Assembly (NCBI GenBank): GCA_016213935.1
Contig: JACQZG010000029.1
Coordinates: 1 to 41,804 of the forward strand
Reading direction: 5' to 3'
Length of the DNA: 41,804 nt
From: Nitrospirota bacterium
Lineage (GTDB): Bacteria; Nitrospirota; Thermodesulfovibrionia; UBA6902
Of this stretch, positions 33,986 to 40,513 are shown in pieces (the stretch's first letter is position 1; each line of letters begins with the position of its first letter). The notes beneath the pieces are model-generated. The model saw only the letters and a list, made by a program, of their open reading frames with translations. It did no database searches and was not told the origin of the DNA. A program made the translations under genes and the position numbers.

Positions 33986-34029
33986 CCGTGTACATCTAAT
34001 ATTTCTCTTTACATTTAATCTATATTCCC

Positions 34030-34058
34030 TTGATTATTAAAGATAAATATGGTAATAT
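34030..34058 (+). promoter_or_regulatory. Probable promoter of small basic protein A
   Basis: TTGATT (34030-34035), 17 bases, and TAATAT (34053-34058), 31 bases before the ATG at 34089. Confidence 0.4.
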
Positions 34059-34088
34059 CATAATTAATTCTACGTGAAGAAGGCTGCC

Positions 34089-34265
34089 ATGAAGAAAAAA
34101 AGGCGTTTAAAAATAAGGCGTACCACAGATGCCGAGATAGATGTTTTCTGTCAAAGCGTAGAAGCGATACTTGAGCAGATCAAATTGAGGAGCCTTTCCA
34201 AGAAGAGCAAAAAAGCAAAAGATCTGCTCCCCTCAGAAGAAGAAATAATGTCGCTTTTGAAATAG
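34089..34265 (+). CDS. Small basic protein A (paralogue of 34785-35003)
   Basis: About 58 residues from ATG 34089 (AGAAGG upstream); a GTG five codons earlier is possible. It has a Lys/Arg-rich N-terminus, then TTDAEIDVFCQSVEAILEQI, a Ser/Lys-rich linker (LSKKSKKAKD) and an acidic tail. The protein at 34785-35003 shares the core TDAEIDxFCxSVExIL and the linker. I know no family. The predicted form is a short basic helix, possibly for nucleic-acid binding. It stands just upstream of cold-shock gene 2. Confidence 0.6.
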   Translation: MKKKRRLKIRRTTDAEIDVFCQSVEAILEQIKLRSLSKKSKKAKDLLPSEEEIMSLLK

Positions 34266-34360
34266 CCGCGTAAAAATAATTAGTCGGGTATTTTAATATT
34301 CTCATCCGTTCATTATCCCGTTCAACTGCGCCTTTTCTTGTATCATTCAGTTATGCCGGC

Positions 34361-34390
34361 TTGACTATTTACAATCAGCTATGGCATTAT
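34361..34390 (+). promoter_or_regulatory. Probable promoter of cold-shock gene 2
   Basis: TTGACT (34361-34366), an 18-base spacer, and CATTAT (34385-34390). The start TTGACTATTT is shared with the promoter of cold-shock gene 1. The leader is about 100 bases, ending in GGAGG. Confidence 0.45.
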
Positions 34391-34494
34391 CATACAAGCA
34401 ATGGATGTATTTGGTAAGCCTCAGATAAGCAATATCATGCCGGTTTATTCACAACTGCCTCCATTATGCTTCAAATTTATAAGGAGGTAAGGAC

Positions 34495-34695
34495 ATGCCA
34501 AAAGGAACAGTGAAGTGGTTTAATGAGTCCAAGGGATTCGGCTTTATCACGCAGGAAAACGGGCCGGATGTATTTGCTCACTACTCAGAGATCCAGGGCG
34601 AAGGCTTCAAGACGATTGGAGAAGGCGACGCCGTCAGCTTTGAAGTCGAGCAGGGACCCAAAGGGCCCAAGGCCACAAACATTATGAAGCTCTAA
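34495..34695 (+). CDS. Cold-shock domain protein (CspA family), copy 2
   Basis: A 66-residue cold-shock domain with motifs KGFGFITQ and DVFAHYSEI, differing from copy 1 at only a few positions. AAGGAGG lies before the ATG. It is a single-gene unit with its own promoter and terminator. It is flanked on both sides by paralogous small basic proteins on opposite strands. Confidence 0.96.
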   Translation: MPKGTVKWFNESKGFGFITQENGPDVFAHYSEIQGEGFKTIGEGDAVSFEVEQGPKGPKATNIMKL

Positions 34696-34713
34696 CACAT
34701 GCTTTGTAAATCA

Positions 34714-34749
34714 AAAGCAGGCTGCCTTGAGGCAGCCTGCTTTTTTTTT
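34714..34749 (+). terminator. Rho-independent terminator of cold-shock gene 2
   Basis: A 13-bp stem pairs 34714-34726 with 34731-34743 around TTGA, followed by a long T run. It shares the stem core AAAGCAGGCTG with the terminator at 28618. Confidence 0.96.
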
Positions 34750-34784
34750 GCAGCTTTTTCGGCTGTGAAAATCAAAAGCCGCTT

Positions 34785-35003
34785 TTAATGGAATGTAAGC
34801 AGTTCGTCTTCAACCGGCAGCAGTTCATCGTCAACAAATACATCCTCGTCCGCTATAAGAATATCCTTAGCCCTGCCCCTTCTCCCTTTTTTGGAGCTGC
34901 TCTTATCCTTAATCTTTACGAGGATATCTTCGACGCTCTTGCAGAACATGTCAATCTCAGCATCCGTAAGATGCTTCACCCTTGAACGCTTATGTTTTTT
35001 CAT
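34785..35003 (-). CDS. Small basic protein B (paralogue of 34089-34265)
   Basis: A 72-residue protein with basic start MKKHKRSRVKH, core LTDAEIDMFCKSVEDILVKI, a Ser/Lys/Arg-rich linker (SSSKKGRRGRAKD), and an acidic tail rich in Glu and Asp. Core and linker match protein A across about 40 residues. GAGGTG precedes the ATG at 35003, and TATAAT lies about 35 bases upstream on the same strand. The tail here is longer and more acidic. No known family. Confidence 0.6.
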   Translation of the reverse strand: MKKHKRSRVKHLTDAEIDMFCKSVEDILVKIKDKSSSKKGRRGRAKDILIADEDVFVDDELLPVEDELLTFH

Positions 35004-35168
35004 ATCGCACCTCTATTTTAATGTGGCCTTATTTTCAAATTATATGATAACTTTGAAGAAAATATGAAGGAGTATAAACCCCTCGATTTTTCGGCAAATG
35101 AGAATAAAGTATTATGAATATAAATGTCAACTGCGGGGAATGCGTTCTTGAAATCGAGGCAAATGAGG

Positions 35169-36491
35169 CTAAGGGTTTGCTTTGCCATGGCCGGGCATTC
35201 TTTTCTTAAAACCGCCCTTACTGCGCAGCTCCCGTACTTGATGGCCTGCGGGGCGCCTTTCCGCGGCGTGCCCCCTTTTGAAATGCCTTGAATCCTGCCT
35301 CCCGCCTGAAGCGGGCTCATGAGGATGCTTCACCCTTCTGTGATAATCCTTTAATACCATATCGTCAGTAAGGGCATTCACGGGTATCTTCCGCTTTATA
35401 TACTCTTCGACGTCATATAAAGAATATACGTACTGGTCGCAGGCGAGGCTTATTGCCTTTCCATACGCGCCTGCCCTCGCGGTCCTGCCTATCCTGTGAA
35501 CGTAATCCTCCGGGTCCTGGGGGAAGTCATAATTTATGACATGCGTGACATTCTCGATATGTATGCCCCTGCTCGCCACGTCGGTCGCTATGAGAACCGG
35601 AAGCTCGCCCTGTTTGAATTTAGTGAGAACCTTTATGCGCTTCTTCTGGTCGAGGTCCCCGGTTATCGAAGCCGCGGTGCAGCCGTTGGCATTCAGAAGC
35701 CTGTCAAGCCTCTCTGTCTCTGCCCTCGTGTTGCAGAAGATAAGATAACGCCCGCCGGGCTCGCGTCTGAGTATTCCAAGGAGAAGGCCGAACTTCTCGG
35801 AAGAGCCTACATGGTAAAGCTCCTGCTCTATGCGGTCCACGGTCACCTCGCCGGGCGTAAGAGAAAACTTCTTCGGCATGTTCATGTACTCGTAGCAGAG
35901 CTCCAGCACCCTGCTTGAGAGCGTCGCGGAGTAGAGCATCGACTGCCTCTTGTCGTAAGGGGACATCCTCTTAAGGAGGAACCTCACATCGGCAATAAAA
36001 CCCATATTGAACAACCTGTCCGCCTCATCAATGACGAGGAACTGGGTCTTCCTGAGGCTGTAAACCTTCTGCTTCAGATAATCGATTAGCCTGCCGGGCG
36101 TGCCGATGAGAACATCCACGCCGTCCGATATCTGCTCCCTCTGCTTCAGGTAATCGATCCCGCCGAACACCGGGAGTATCCTAAAGCCTGACGGGCCCCC
36201 GATGAGCCTCGCCTCCGCGTCTATCTGGAGCACAAGCTCGCGTGTTGGGGCTATGATAAGCGCCCGCGGAGAAGGGCCGCGCCCCGGAGCCTGCATCCTG
36301 AGCATCCTCGAGAATACTGTAATCAGAAAAGCCGCTGTCTTGCCCGTTCCGGTCTGCGCCTGAACAGCTATGTCAATTCCTGTGAGCGCCTCGGGGAGCG
36401 TAATCTCCTGCACAGGGGTGCAGTCAGTGAATCCGGCCGCATTTATTCCTTCAAGCACCTTCTGCGGTATATCGAGCTCTTCGAATTTCAT
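35169..36491 (-). CDS. DEAD-box RNA helicase
   Basis: About 440 residues from ATG 36491 (MKFEELDIPQKV). An ATP-dependent RNA helicase with Q motif, AQTGTGKTAA, PTRELVLQI, TPGRLID, VIDEADRLF, SAT, and HRIGRTARAG. The last 60 residues form a basic Arg/His/Gly-rich tail for RNA binding. The layout suits RhlB/RhlE-like helicases used in RNA decay or ribosome assembly and often needed in the cold. It is close to a cold-shock gene, on the opposite strand, divergent from darP. Confidence 0.95.
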   Translation of the reverse strand: MKFEELDIPQKVLEGINAAGFTDCTPVQEITLPEALTGIDIAVQAQTGTGKTAAFLITVFSRMLRMQAPGRGPSPRALIIAPTRELVLQIDAEARLIGGPSGFRILPVFGGIDYLKQREQISDGVDVLIGTPGRLIDYLKQKVYSLRKTQFLVIDEADRLFNMGFIADVRFLLKRMSPYDKRQSMLYSATLSSRVLELCYEYMNMPKKFSLTPGEVTVDRIEQELYHVGSSEKFGLLLGILRREPGGRYLIFCNTRAETERLDRLLNANGCTAASITGDLDQKKRIKVLTKFKQGELPVLIATDVASRGIHIENVTHVINYDFPQDPEDYVHRIGRTARAGAYGKAISLACDQYVYSLYDVEEYIKRKIPVNALTDDMVLKDYHRRVKHPHEPASGGRQDSRHFKRGHAAERRPAGHQVRELRSKGGFKKRMPGHGKANP

Positions 36492-36576
36492 GGTATCTAA
36501 TATATCATAAAGCACGGCAGGCGAATGGCCAATAAGCCCCGTGCACTTAATATTTTATATAATACGGGAAAATAAA

Positions 36577-37080
36577 ATGGAAAAGAAGAGCAAGTCACAG
36601 AAGAAAAGAGAGGCGCTTCGCCTGCAGGAACTCGGGGAAAAGCTCGTAACGCTTTCAGCAGAAGAGCTCGATAAGATCGATCTGCCCGAAGCCCTGCGCG
36701 AAGCGATAGACCGCGCCAAAAACATAAATAGCCGGGGCGGACTCAGGAGGCAGACGCAGTATATAGGCGCGCTTATGCGGAGAACTGACGCCGAGCCGCT
36801 TGAAAATGCGGTTGATGCGATAGAAAAAGCCGGGCGCGCCGATGCCGCTTTATTCAAAGAGCTTGAAGACATGCGCGAAAAGCTTTTGGGCGGGGATATT
36901 GAACTTTTTGAGAATGTATTAAGGGAGCACCCGTCCGCCGGCCGCAAGAAGCTCGAGAGCCTCATAAACAGAGCGGCGCGTGAAGCAGAGACAAAATCAC
37001 CTCCGCGCGCATACCGAGAATTGTTCAGGTACCTGAGAGAGATACGGAGTTACAACAAAACGCCTGAACGAACAGGTTAA
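36577..37080 (+). CDS. darP: Ribosome-associated protein DarP/YjgA (DUF615)
   Basis: About 167 residues from ATG 36577 (MEKKSKSQKKREALRLQELG). The segments SKSQKKREALRLQELGE, LPEALREAI and GGLRRQTQYIGALMRR are those of the DUF615 family, which helps late assembly of the large ribosomal subunit in E. coli. The last few codons (ERTG, stop) come from sequence that in another frame reads LNEQVKRN, the start of a broken ORF6N gene. So the very C-terminus may be chimeric. Confidence 0.85.
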   Translation: MEKKSKSQKKREALRLQELGEKLVTLSAEELDKIDLPEALREAIDRAKNINSRGGLRRQTQYIGALMRRTDAEPLENAVDAIEKAGRADAALFKELEDMREKLLGGDIELFENVLREHPSAGRKKLESLINRAAREAETKSPPRAYRELFRYLREIRSYNKTPERTG

Positions 37081-37462
37081 GCGTAATAACGACCGCTTTC
37101 CGCATGATTTCATGTTCCGGTTAACAAAAGATGAGAAAGATGAGGTGGTCGCAATTTGCGACCACCTTCAAAAACTCAAATATTCTTCAACCTTACCATA
37201 TGCATTTACAGAACATGGCGCGATAATGTTGGCTAGTATATTAAACAGCCGAACTGCTATTGAGGCAAGTGTTCAGGTCGTTAGGTCGTTTGTCAGGCTA
37301 AGAATTGTTCTGTCCCCTCACAAAGAGCTCACAAAAAAGATAGATTCCATGGAAAAGAAATATGATGCGCAGTTCAGGGCAGTCTTTGACGCCATACGCC
37401 AGCTAATAGCCGCTCCGGCTAAAAACGCAAAAAAGATAATAGGATTCGGGAAAGAAAAATAA
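37064..37462 (+). pseudogene. ORF6N-domain protein, copy 1, 5' end missing
   Basis: The frame resembles the ORF6N family from LNEQVKRNNDRFPHDFMFRL onward; the N-terminal 45 residues and the promoter are missing. The segment starts inside the last codons of darP, so the joint is at about 37064. The 3' 179 bases (37284-37462) differ from copy 3 (38731-38909) at only three positions, while the central part is diverged. That mosaic implies gene conversion or unequal recombination. Translation could restart at ATG 37112 but would give only a C-terminal fragment. Confidence 0.75.
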
Positions 37463-37523
37463 TCCTCTGTTTTGCCATTACCGCCCTTCCCCGCCCTCCC
37501 TTTAAGGGGGTTAATTCCTTATC

Positions 37524-37560
37524 TTGAAAATTCAAACGGTTATTGTTTTTAATTGTAAGC
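37524..37560 (+). promoter_or_regulatory. ORF6N promoter, copy for gene 2, leaderless geometry
   Basis: TTGAAA (37524-37529), an 18-base spacer, TTTAAT (37548-37553), and the ATG seven bases later at 37561. No ribosome site fits. The same spacing holds at 38354 and 39547. Confidence 0.7.
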
Positions 37561-38127
37561 ATGAGCGATATTATTCCTGCTGAACTAATTGAGAAGAAGA
37601 TATATCTGATACGCAGACAGAAAGTTATGCTTGATAGCGACCTTGCTGACCTTTATGGAGTAGAAACAAGAGTGCTTAATCAGGCTGTTCAAAGAAACAT
37701 AAAACGTTTCCCTGATGATTTTATGTTCCAGTTAAATATAGATGAATATATTTCTTTAAGGTCACAAATTGTGACCTTAAAGAAAGGCAGGGGCACGCAC
37801 CGAAAATATATGCCGTATGCTTTCACAGAACAGGGCGTCGCGATGCTGTCAAGCGTTCTTAAGAGCGACACAGCCGTTCAGGTCAATATAGCTATTCTGC
37901 GTGCGTTTGTTAAGCTGAGAGAGATTTTATCAACACATAAAGAACTGGCGTATAAGCTGGTCATTCTTGAAAGAAAGATAACAAAACATGACGAAGAGAT
38001 TTATACCATCTTCAAGGCAATACGCAGGTTAATGGACACACCGATAATCATCCTCATTCTATTGGTCATTCCTGATTTTTCGTCATTCCCGAATGTCTTT
38101 CGCCTCGGCGAATCGACGAGTCGATAA
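37561..38127 (+). CDS. ORF6N-domain protein, copy 2 (C-terminus altered by repeat)
   Basis: About 188 residues from ATG 37561 ([17 protein letters not shown]). The N-terminal ORF6N domain ([22 protein letters not shown]...[10 protein letters not shown]) is a phage-type module thought to bind DNA, and the second half ([17 protein letters not shown]...LREIL) is helical. The final ~20 residues ([20 protein letters not shown]) come from a dispersed palindromic repeat that also supplies the stop codon. The other copies end in KKIIGFGKE, so this C-terminus is a replacement. Confidence 0.8.
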   Translation: MSDIIPAELIEKKIYLIRRQKVMLDSDLADLYGVETRVLNQAVQRNIKRFPDDFMFQLNIDEYISLRSQIVTLKKGRGTHRKYMPYAFTEQGVAMLSSVLKSDTAVQVNIAILRAFVKLREILSTHKELAYKLVILERKITKHDEEIYTIFKAIRRLMDTPIIILILLVIPDFSSFPNVFRLGESTSR

Positions 38128-38191
38128 TCGGGAATCCAACTCCTTTTGTCATTCTGGCTTGCCTGCCTGCCGGTTGGCATGGTCCAGAATC
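38084..38191. repeat. Dispersed hairpin repeats after ORF6N copy 2
   Basis: CATTCCCG...CGGGAATCC (38084-38136) is followed by CATTCTGG...CCAGAATC (38150-38191). They are related to 7463-7523 and fall across the 3' end of the gene. The 263-base gap to the next gene holds this, a further AT-rich stretch, and the conserved ORF6N promoter. Confidence 0.65.
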
Positions 38192-38353
38192 GCTTCTTTT
38201 TATTCCCCTCTAAAAAGAGGGGTTGGGGTGTGTTATTCCAAGTCTGCTGGCAGACATGCCGAAGTGCGGCACCTTTAAACGCCCCGAATAATCCCTCAGT
38301 TTAGCCATCACCGCCATTTTCTATTCTCACTTTAAGCTGGTTAATTCATTATC

Positions 38354-38390
38354 TTGAAATTTCAAACGGTTATGGTTTTTAATTGTAGTC
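38354..38390 (+). promoter_or_regulatory. ORF6N promoter, copy for gene 3, leaderless geometry
   Basis: TTGAAA (38354-38359), 18 bases, TTTAAT (38378-38383), and ATG at 38391. Flanking bases are largely conserved with the promoter at 37524. Confidence 0.7.
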
Positions 38391-38909
38391 ATGAAAGAAA
38401 TCATTCCAGCTGAAATAATTGAGAAGAAAATCTACCTGATTAGAGAGCAAAAGGTTATGCTTGATAGCGACCTTGCGCTGCTTTATGGTGTAGAAACTTT
38501 CAATCTTAATAAAGCTGTTAAACGGAATATCGACCGATTCCCTGAAGATTTCATGTTTCAACTAACAAAAGAAGAAACTGATTCTTTGATATTCCAATCT
38601 GGAATATCAAAAAGATCAGATCGTGTAGGACGCCGTCATCTGGCTTTTGCATTCACTGAACAAGGCGTTGCCATGCTCTCCAGTGTTCTGCGGAGCAAGC
38701 GTGCCGTTGATGTCAATATCGAGATAATGCGGTCGTTTGTCAGGCTAAGAATTGTTCTGTCCCCTCACAAAGAACTCACAAAAAAGATAGATTCCATGGA
38801 AAAGAAATATGATGCGCAGTTCAGGGCAGTCTTTGACGCCATACGCCAGCTAATAGCCGCTCCGGCTAAAAACGCAAAAAAGATCATAGGATTCGGGAAA
38901 GAAGAATAA
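38391..38909 (+). CDS. ORF6N-domain protein, copy 3 (intact)
   Basis: A 172-residue protein with the full layout: [23 protein letters not shown]6N core ([22 protein letters not shown]...[14 protein letters not shown]), middle [24 protein letters not shown], and a helical C-terminus with a [11 protein letters not shown] coiled-coil-like segment ending [13 protein letters not shown]6N proteins are common in phages and mobile regions and are expected to bind DNA, but no function is proven. It is the only copy in the window that looks complete. It precedes the Vsr/restriction genes. Confidence 0.88.
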   Translation: MKEIIPAEIIEKKIYLIREQKVMLDSDLALLYGVETFNLNKAVKRNIDRFPEDFMFQLTKEETDSLIFQSGISKRSDRVGRRHLAFAFTEQGVAMLSSVLRSKRAVDVNIEIMRSFVRLRIVLSPHKELTKKIDSMEKKYDAQFRAVFDAIRQLIAAPAKNAKKIIGFGKEE

Positions 38910-38998
38910 TCATCACCGTTTTATTTGTCATTCCCGTGCCTATAGGCACCTACTGTTGGAATATTAATAACTGTCTTTCCGTCTTTTTTTTGCTGGGG

Positions 38999-39004
38999 TA
39001 TAAT
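38999..39004 (+). promoter_or_regulatory. Perfect -10 box before vsr
   Basis: TATAAT at 38999-39004; the -35 region is poor. The vsr start codon is 53 bases further on. Confidence 0.4.
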
Positions 39005-39056
39005 AGTATATTCAGTTTACCAATTATGACAAGAATGATTAAAGCAGCATTAATAT

Positions 39057-39464
39057 ATGCCATATAAATTTAGGACTTCTTCTTCCCGGTCAGCCCTTAT
39101 GCAAAAAATAAGGAGTGAAAAAACCAAACCGGAAATCACACTTAGGAGTGCATTACGAAAAGAAAAGATTAGATTCCGAGGTTATAATAAAAAACTTCCT
39201 GGAAAGCCGGATATTGTACTCATAGAAAAGAAAATAGTAATATTTGTTGATGGCGAATTTTGGCATGGATACGAAAAAAAAAAAAAAAAGGAAAAGATAA
39301 AAGCCAACAAGGATTATTGGATACCTAAAATAGAAAAAACAATCAAACGGGATAAGAAAAATAATCTGGATTTAAAAAAGTTGGGATGGTCTGTTTTAAG
39401 ATTTTGGGAACATGAAATAAAAAGAGATATGCAAAAATGCATAAAGAAAATAAAAACAAAATAA
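39057..39464 (+). CDS. vsr: Very short patch repair endonuclease (Vsr family), zinc-ligand variant
   Basis: A 135-residue nuclease that nicks beside T:G mismatches formed when 5-methylcytosine deaminates. Motifs are RSEKTKPEITLRSALR, LPGKPDIVL (catalytic Asp52), and FVDGEFWHG (His70), then NKDYWIPKIEKT and GWSVLRFWEHEI. In E. coli Vsr, cysteines of the GCFWH region and the WECEI motif bind zinc; here they read GEFWHGY and WEHEI, so those ligands are absent. A run of 16 A (39274-39289) codes the lysines after YE. It precedes an m5C methyltransferase gene, its usual partner. Confidence 0.88.
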   Translation: MPYKFRTSSSRSALMQKIRSEKTKPEITLRSALRKEKIRFRGYNKKLPGKPDIVLIEKKIVIFVDGEFWHGYEKKKKKEKIKANKDYWIPKIEKTIKRDKKNNLDLKKLGWSVLRFWEHEIKRDMQKCIKKIKTK

Positions 39465-39546
39465 AAAATTCTGTCCAGATAGCTTTTCTTTTAAGTGCTG
39501 TTATTCTCGTAGACTATCCTCATATCAAGCAGGTTAATCCTTTATC

Positions 39547-39600
39547 TTGAAATTTCTAGTAATCATAGTTTTTAATTATATTCATGGGTGATATAGAAAG
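39547..39600 (+). pseudogene. Fourth ORF6N promoter with start codon only
   Basis: TTGAAA (39547-39552), 18 bases, TTTAAT (39571-39576), seven bases, ATG (39584). The conserved upstream sequence TTAATCCTTTATC is also present. After ATG the frame reads MGDIES and stops; the rest of the ORF6N gene is missing. The restriction gene starts 38-60 bases later, so the orphan promoter may now drive it. Confidence 0.65.
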
Positions 39601-39637
39601 TTAATAAGAAGAACTTTCTGGTAAAATAACAGCCAAG

Positions 39638-40513
39638 ATGTTCGGGAGAAGATCAAGGATTATGGAAACAAACTTACTTGTTGCAATCAAAAATTTAGTT
39701 AGCGAACCAATTACAAACTTGTTTTCCCATTATCGTGCCGCAAATAGGGCAAATAGTATGGGCGACGCTTTAGAATTTTACATTAAAGATTTATTTTGCA
39801 ATTCTCTGAATGAAAATAATTTAGAAAAGAAAAATGAAATTTACAGCAAATATTTCTCTTATATCGGAAACCAAAACAATCCTCCAGACATCATAATAAA
39901 ACAAGGCGATGCAATTGAAGTAAAGAAAATAGAAAGTTTGCGCTCGGGGATTGCATTAAATAGTTCATATCCTAAAGACAAGCTTTATTCTGATAGTCCG
40001 ATGATTACAACCGCATGTCGAAATTGCGAAGATTGGCGTGAGAAAGATTTAGTTTATGTAGTAGGTGTCTCAAAAGAAAATAAACTAAAAGCTCTTTGGT
40101 TTCTTTACGGCAATTGCTACGCTGCAAGCAAAGAAGTCTATGAGCGGATTAGAAGTAAAGTATCAAAGGGGATAAACGAATTACAAGATGTTGAATTTTC
40201 GGAAACAAACGAGTTGGGAAGAGTCAATAGAGTTGATCCACTCGGAATTACTTATTTGCGAATTCGTGGGATGTGGGGAATTGAAAATCCAATAAAAGTT
40301 TTTGATTATGTTGCGCCTGTTGACCCTCATGTACTTTTTTCTGTTAATGCAATTATTCTAAAAGAAAAATATTTGCTGTTTCCTAAAAAAGATAGGCAAA
40401 ACATTGAAAAACTTGTTAGCGATAAATTTACTATTATGGATATAAAAATTAAGTCGCCTAACAATCCTGCGAAATTATTAGATGCAAAACTTTTAAGCTT
40501 TCAAAAAACATGA
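39638..40513 (+). CDS. Type II restriction endonuclease, NgoPII-like
   Basis: A 291-residue protein. The nuclease core is PD-x(9)-E-x-K: PPDIIIKQGDAIEVKK (Asp84, Glu94, Lys96). The N-terminal NSMGDALEFYIKDLF and the rest resemble the NgoPII family, whose prototype cuts GGCC; I recall this from the family and could not search. The start is ATG 39638 or the better-spaced ATG 39662. It overlaps the methyltransferase start by four bases (ATGA). Composition is AT-rich against the chromosome nearby, which suggests horizontal transfer. Confidence 0.72.
   Translation: MFGRRSRIMETNLLVAIKNLVSEPITNLFSHYRAANRANSMGDALEFYIKDLFCNSLNENNLEKKNEIYSKYFSYIGNQNNPPDIIIKQGDAIEVKKIESLRSGIALNSSYPKDKLYSDSPMITTACRNCEDWREKDLVYVVGVSKENKLKALWFLYGNCYAASKEVYERIRSKVSKGINELQDVEFSETNELGRVNRVDPLGITYLRIRGMWGIENPIKVFDYVAPVDPHVLFSVNAIILKEKYLLFPKKDRQNIEKLVSDKFTIMDIKIKSPNNPAKLLDAKLLSFQKT

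Noticed and set aside
35018..35320. A 100-codon frame overlapping the end of the DEAD-box helicase gene
   Set aside because: Out-of-frame reading of the helicase's basic tail with no independent support.
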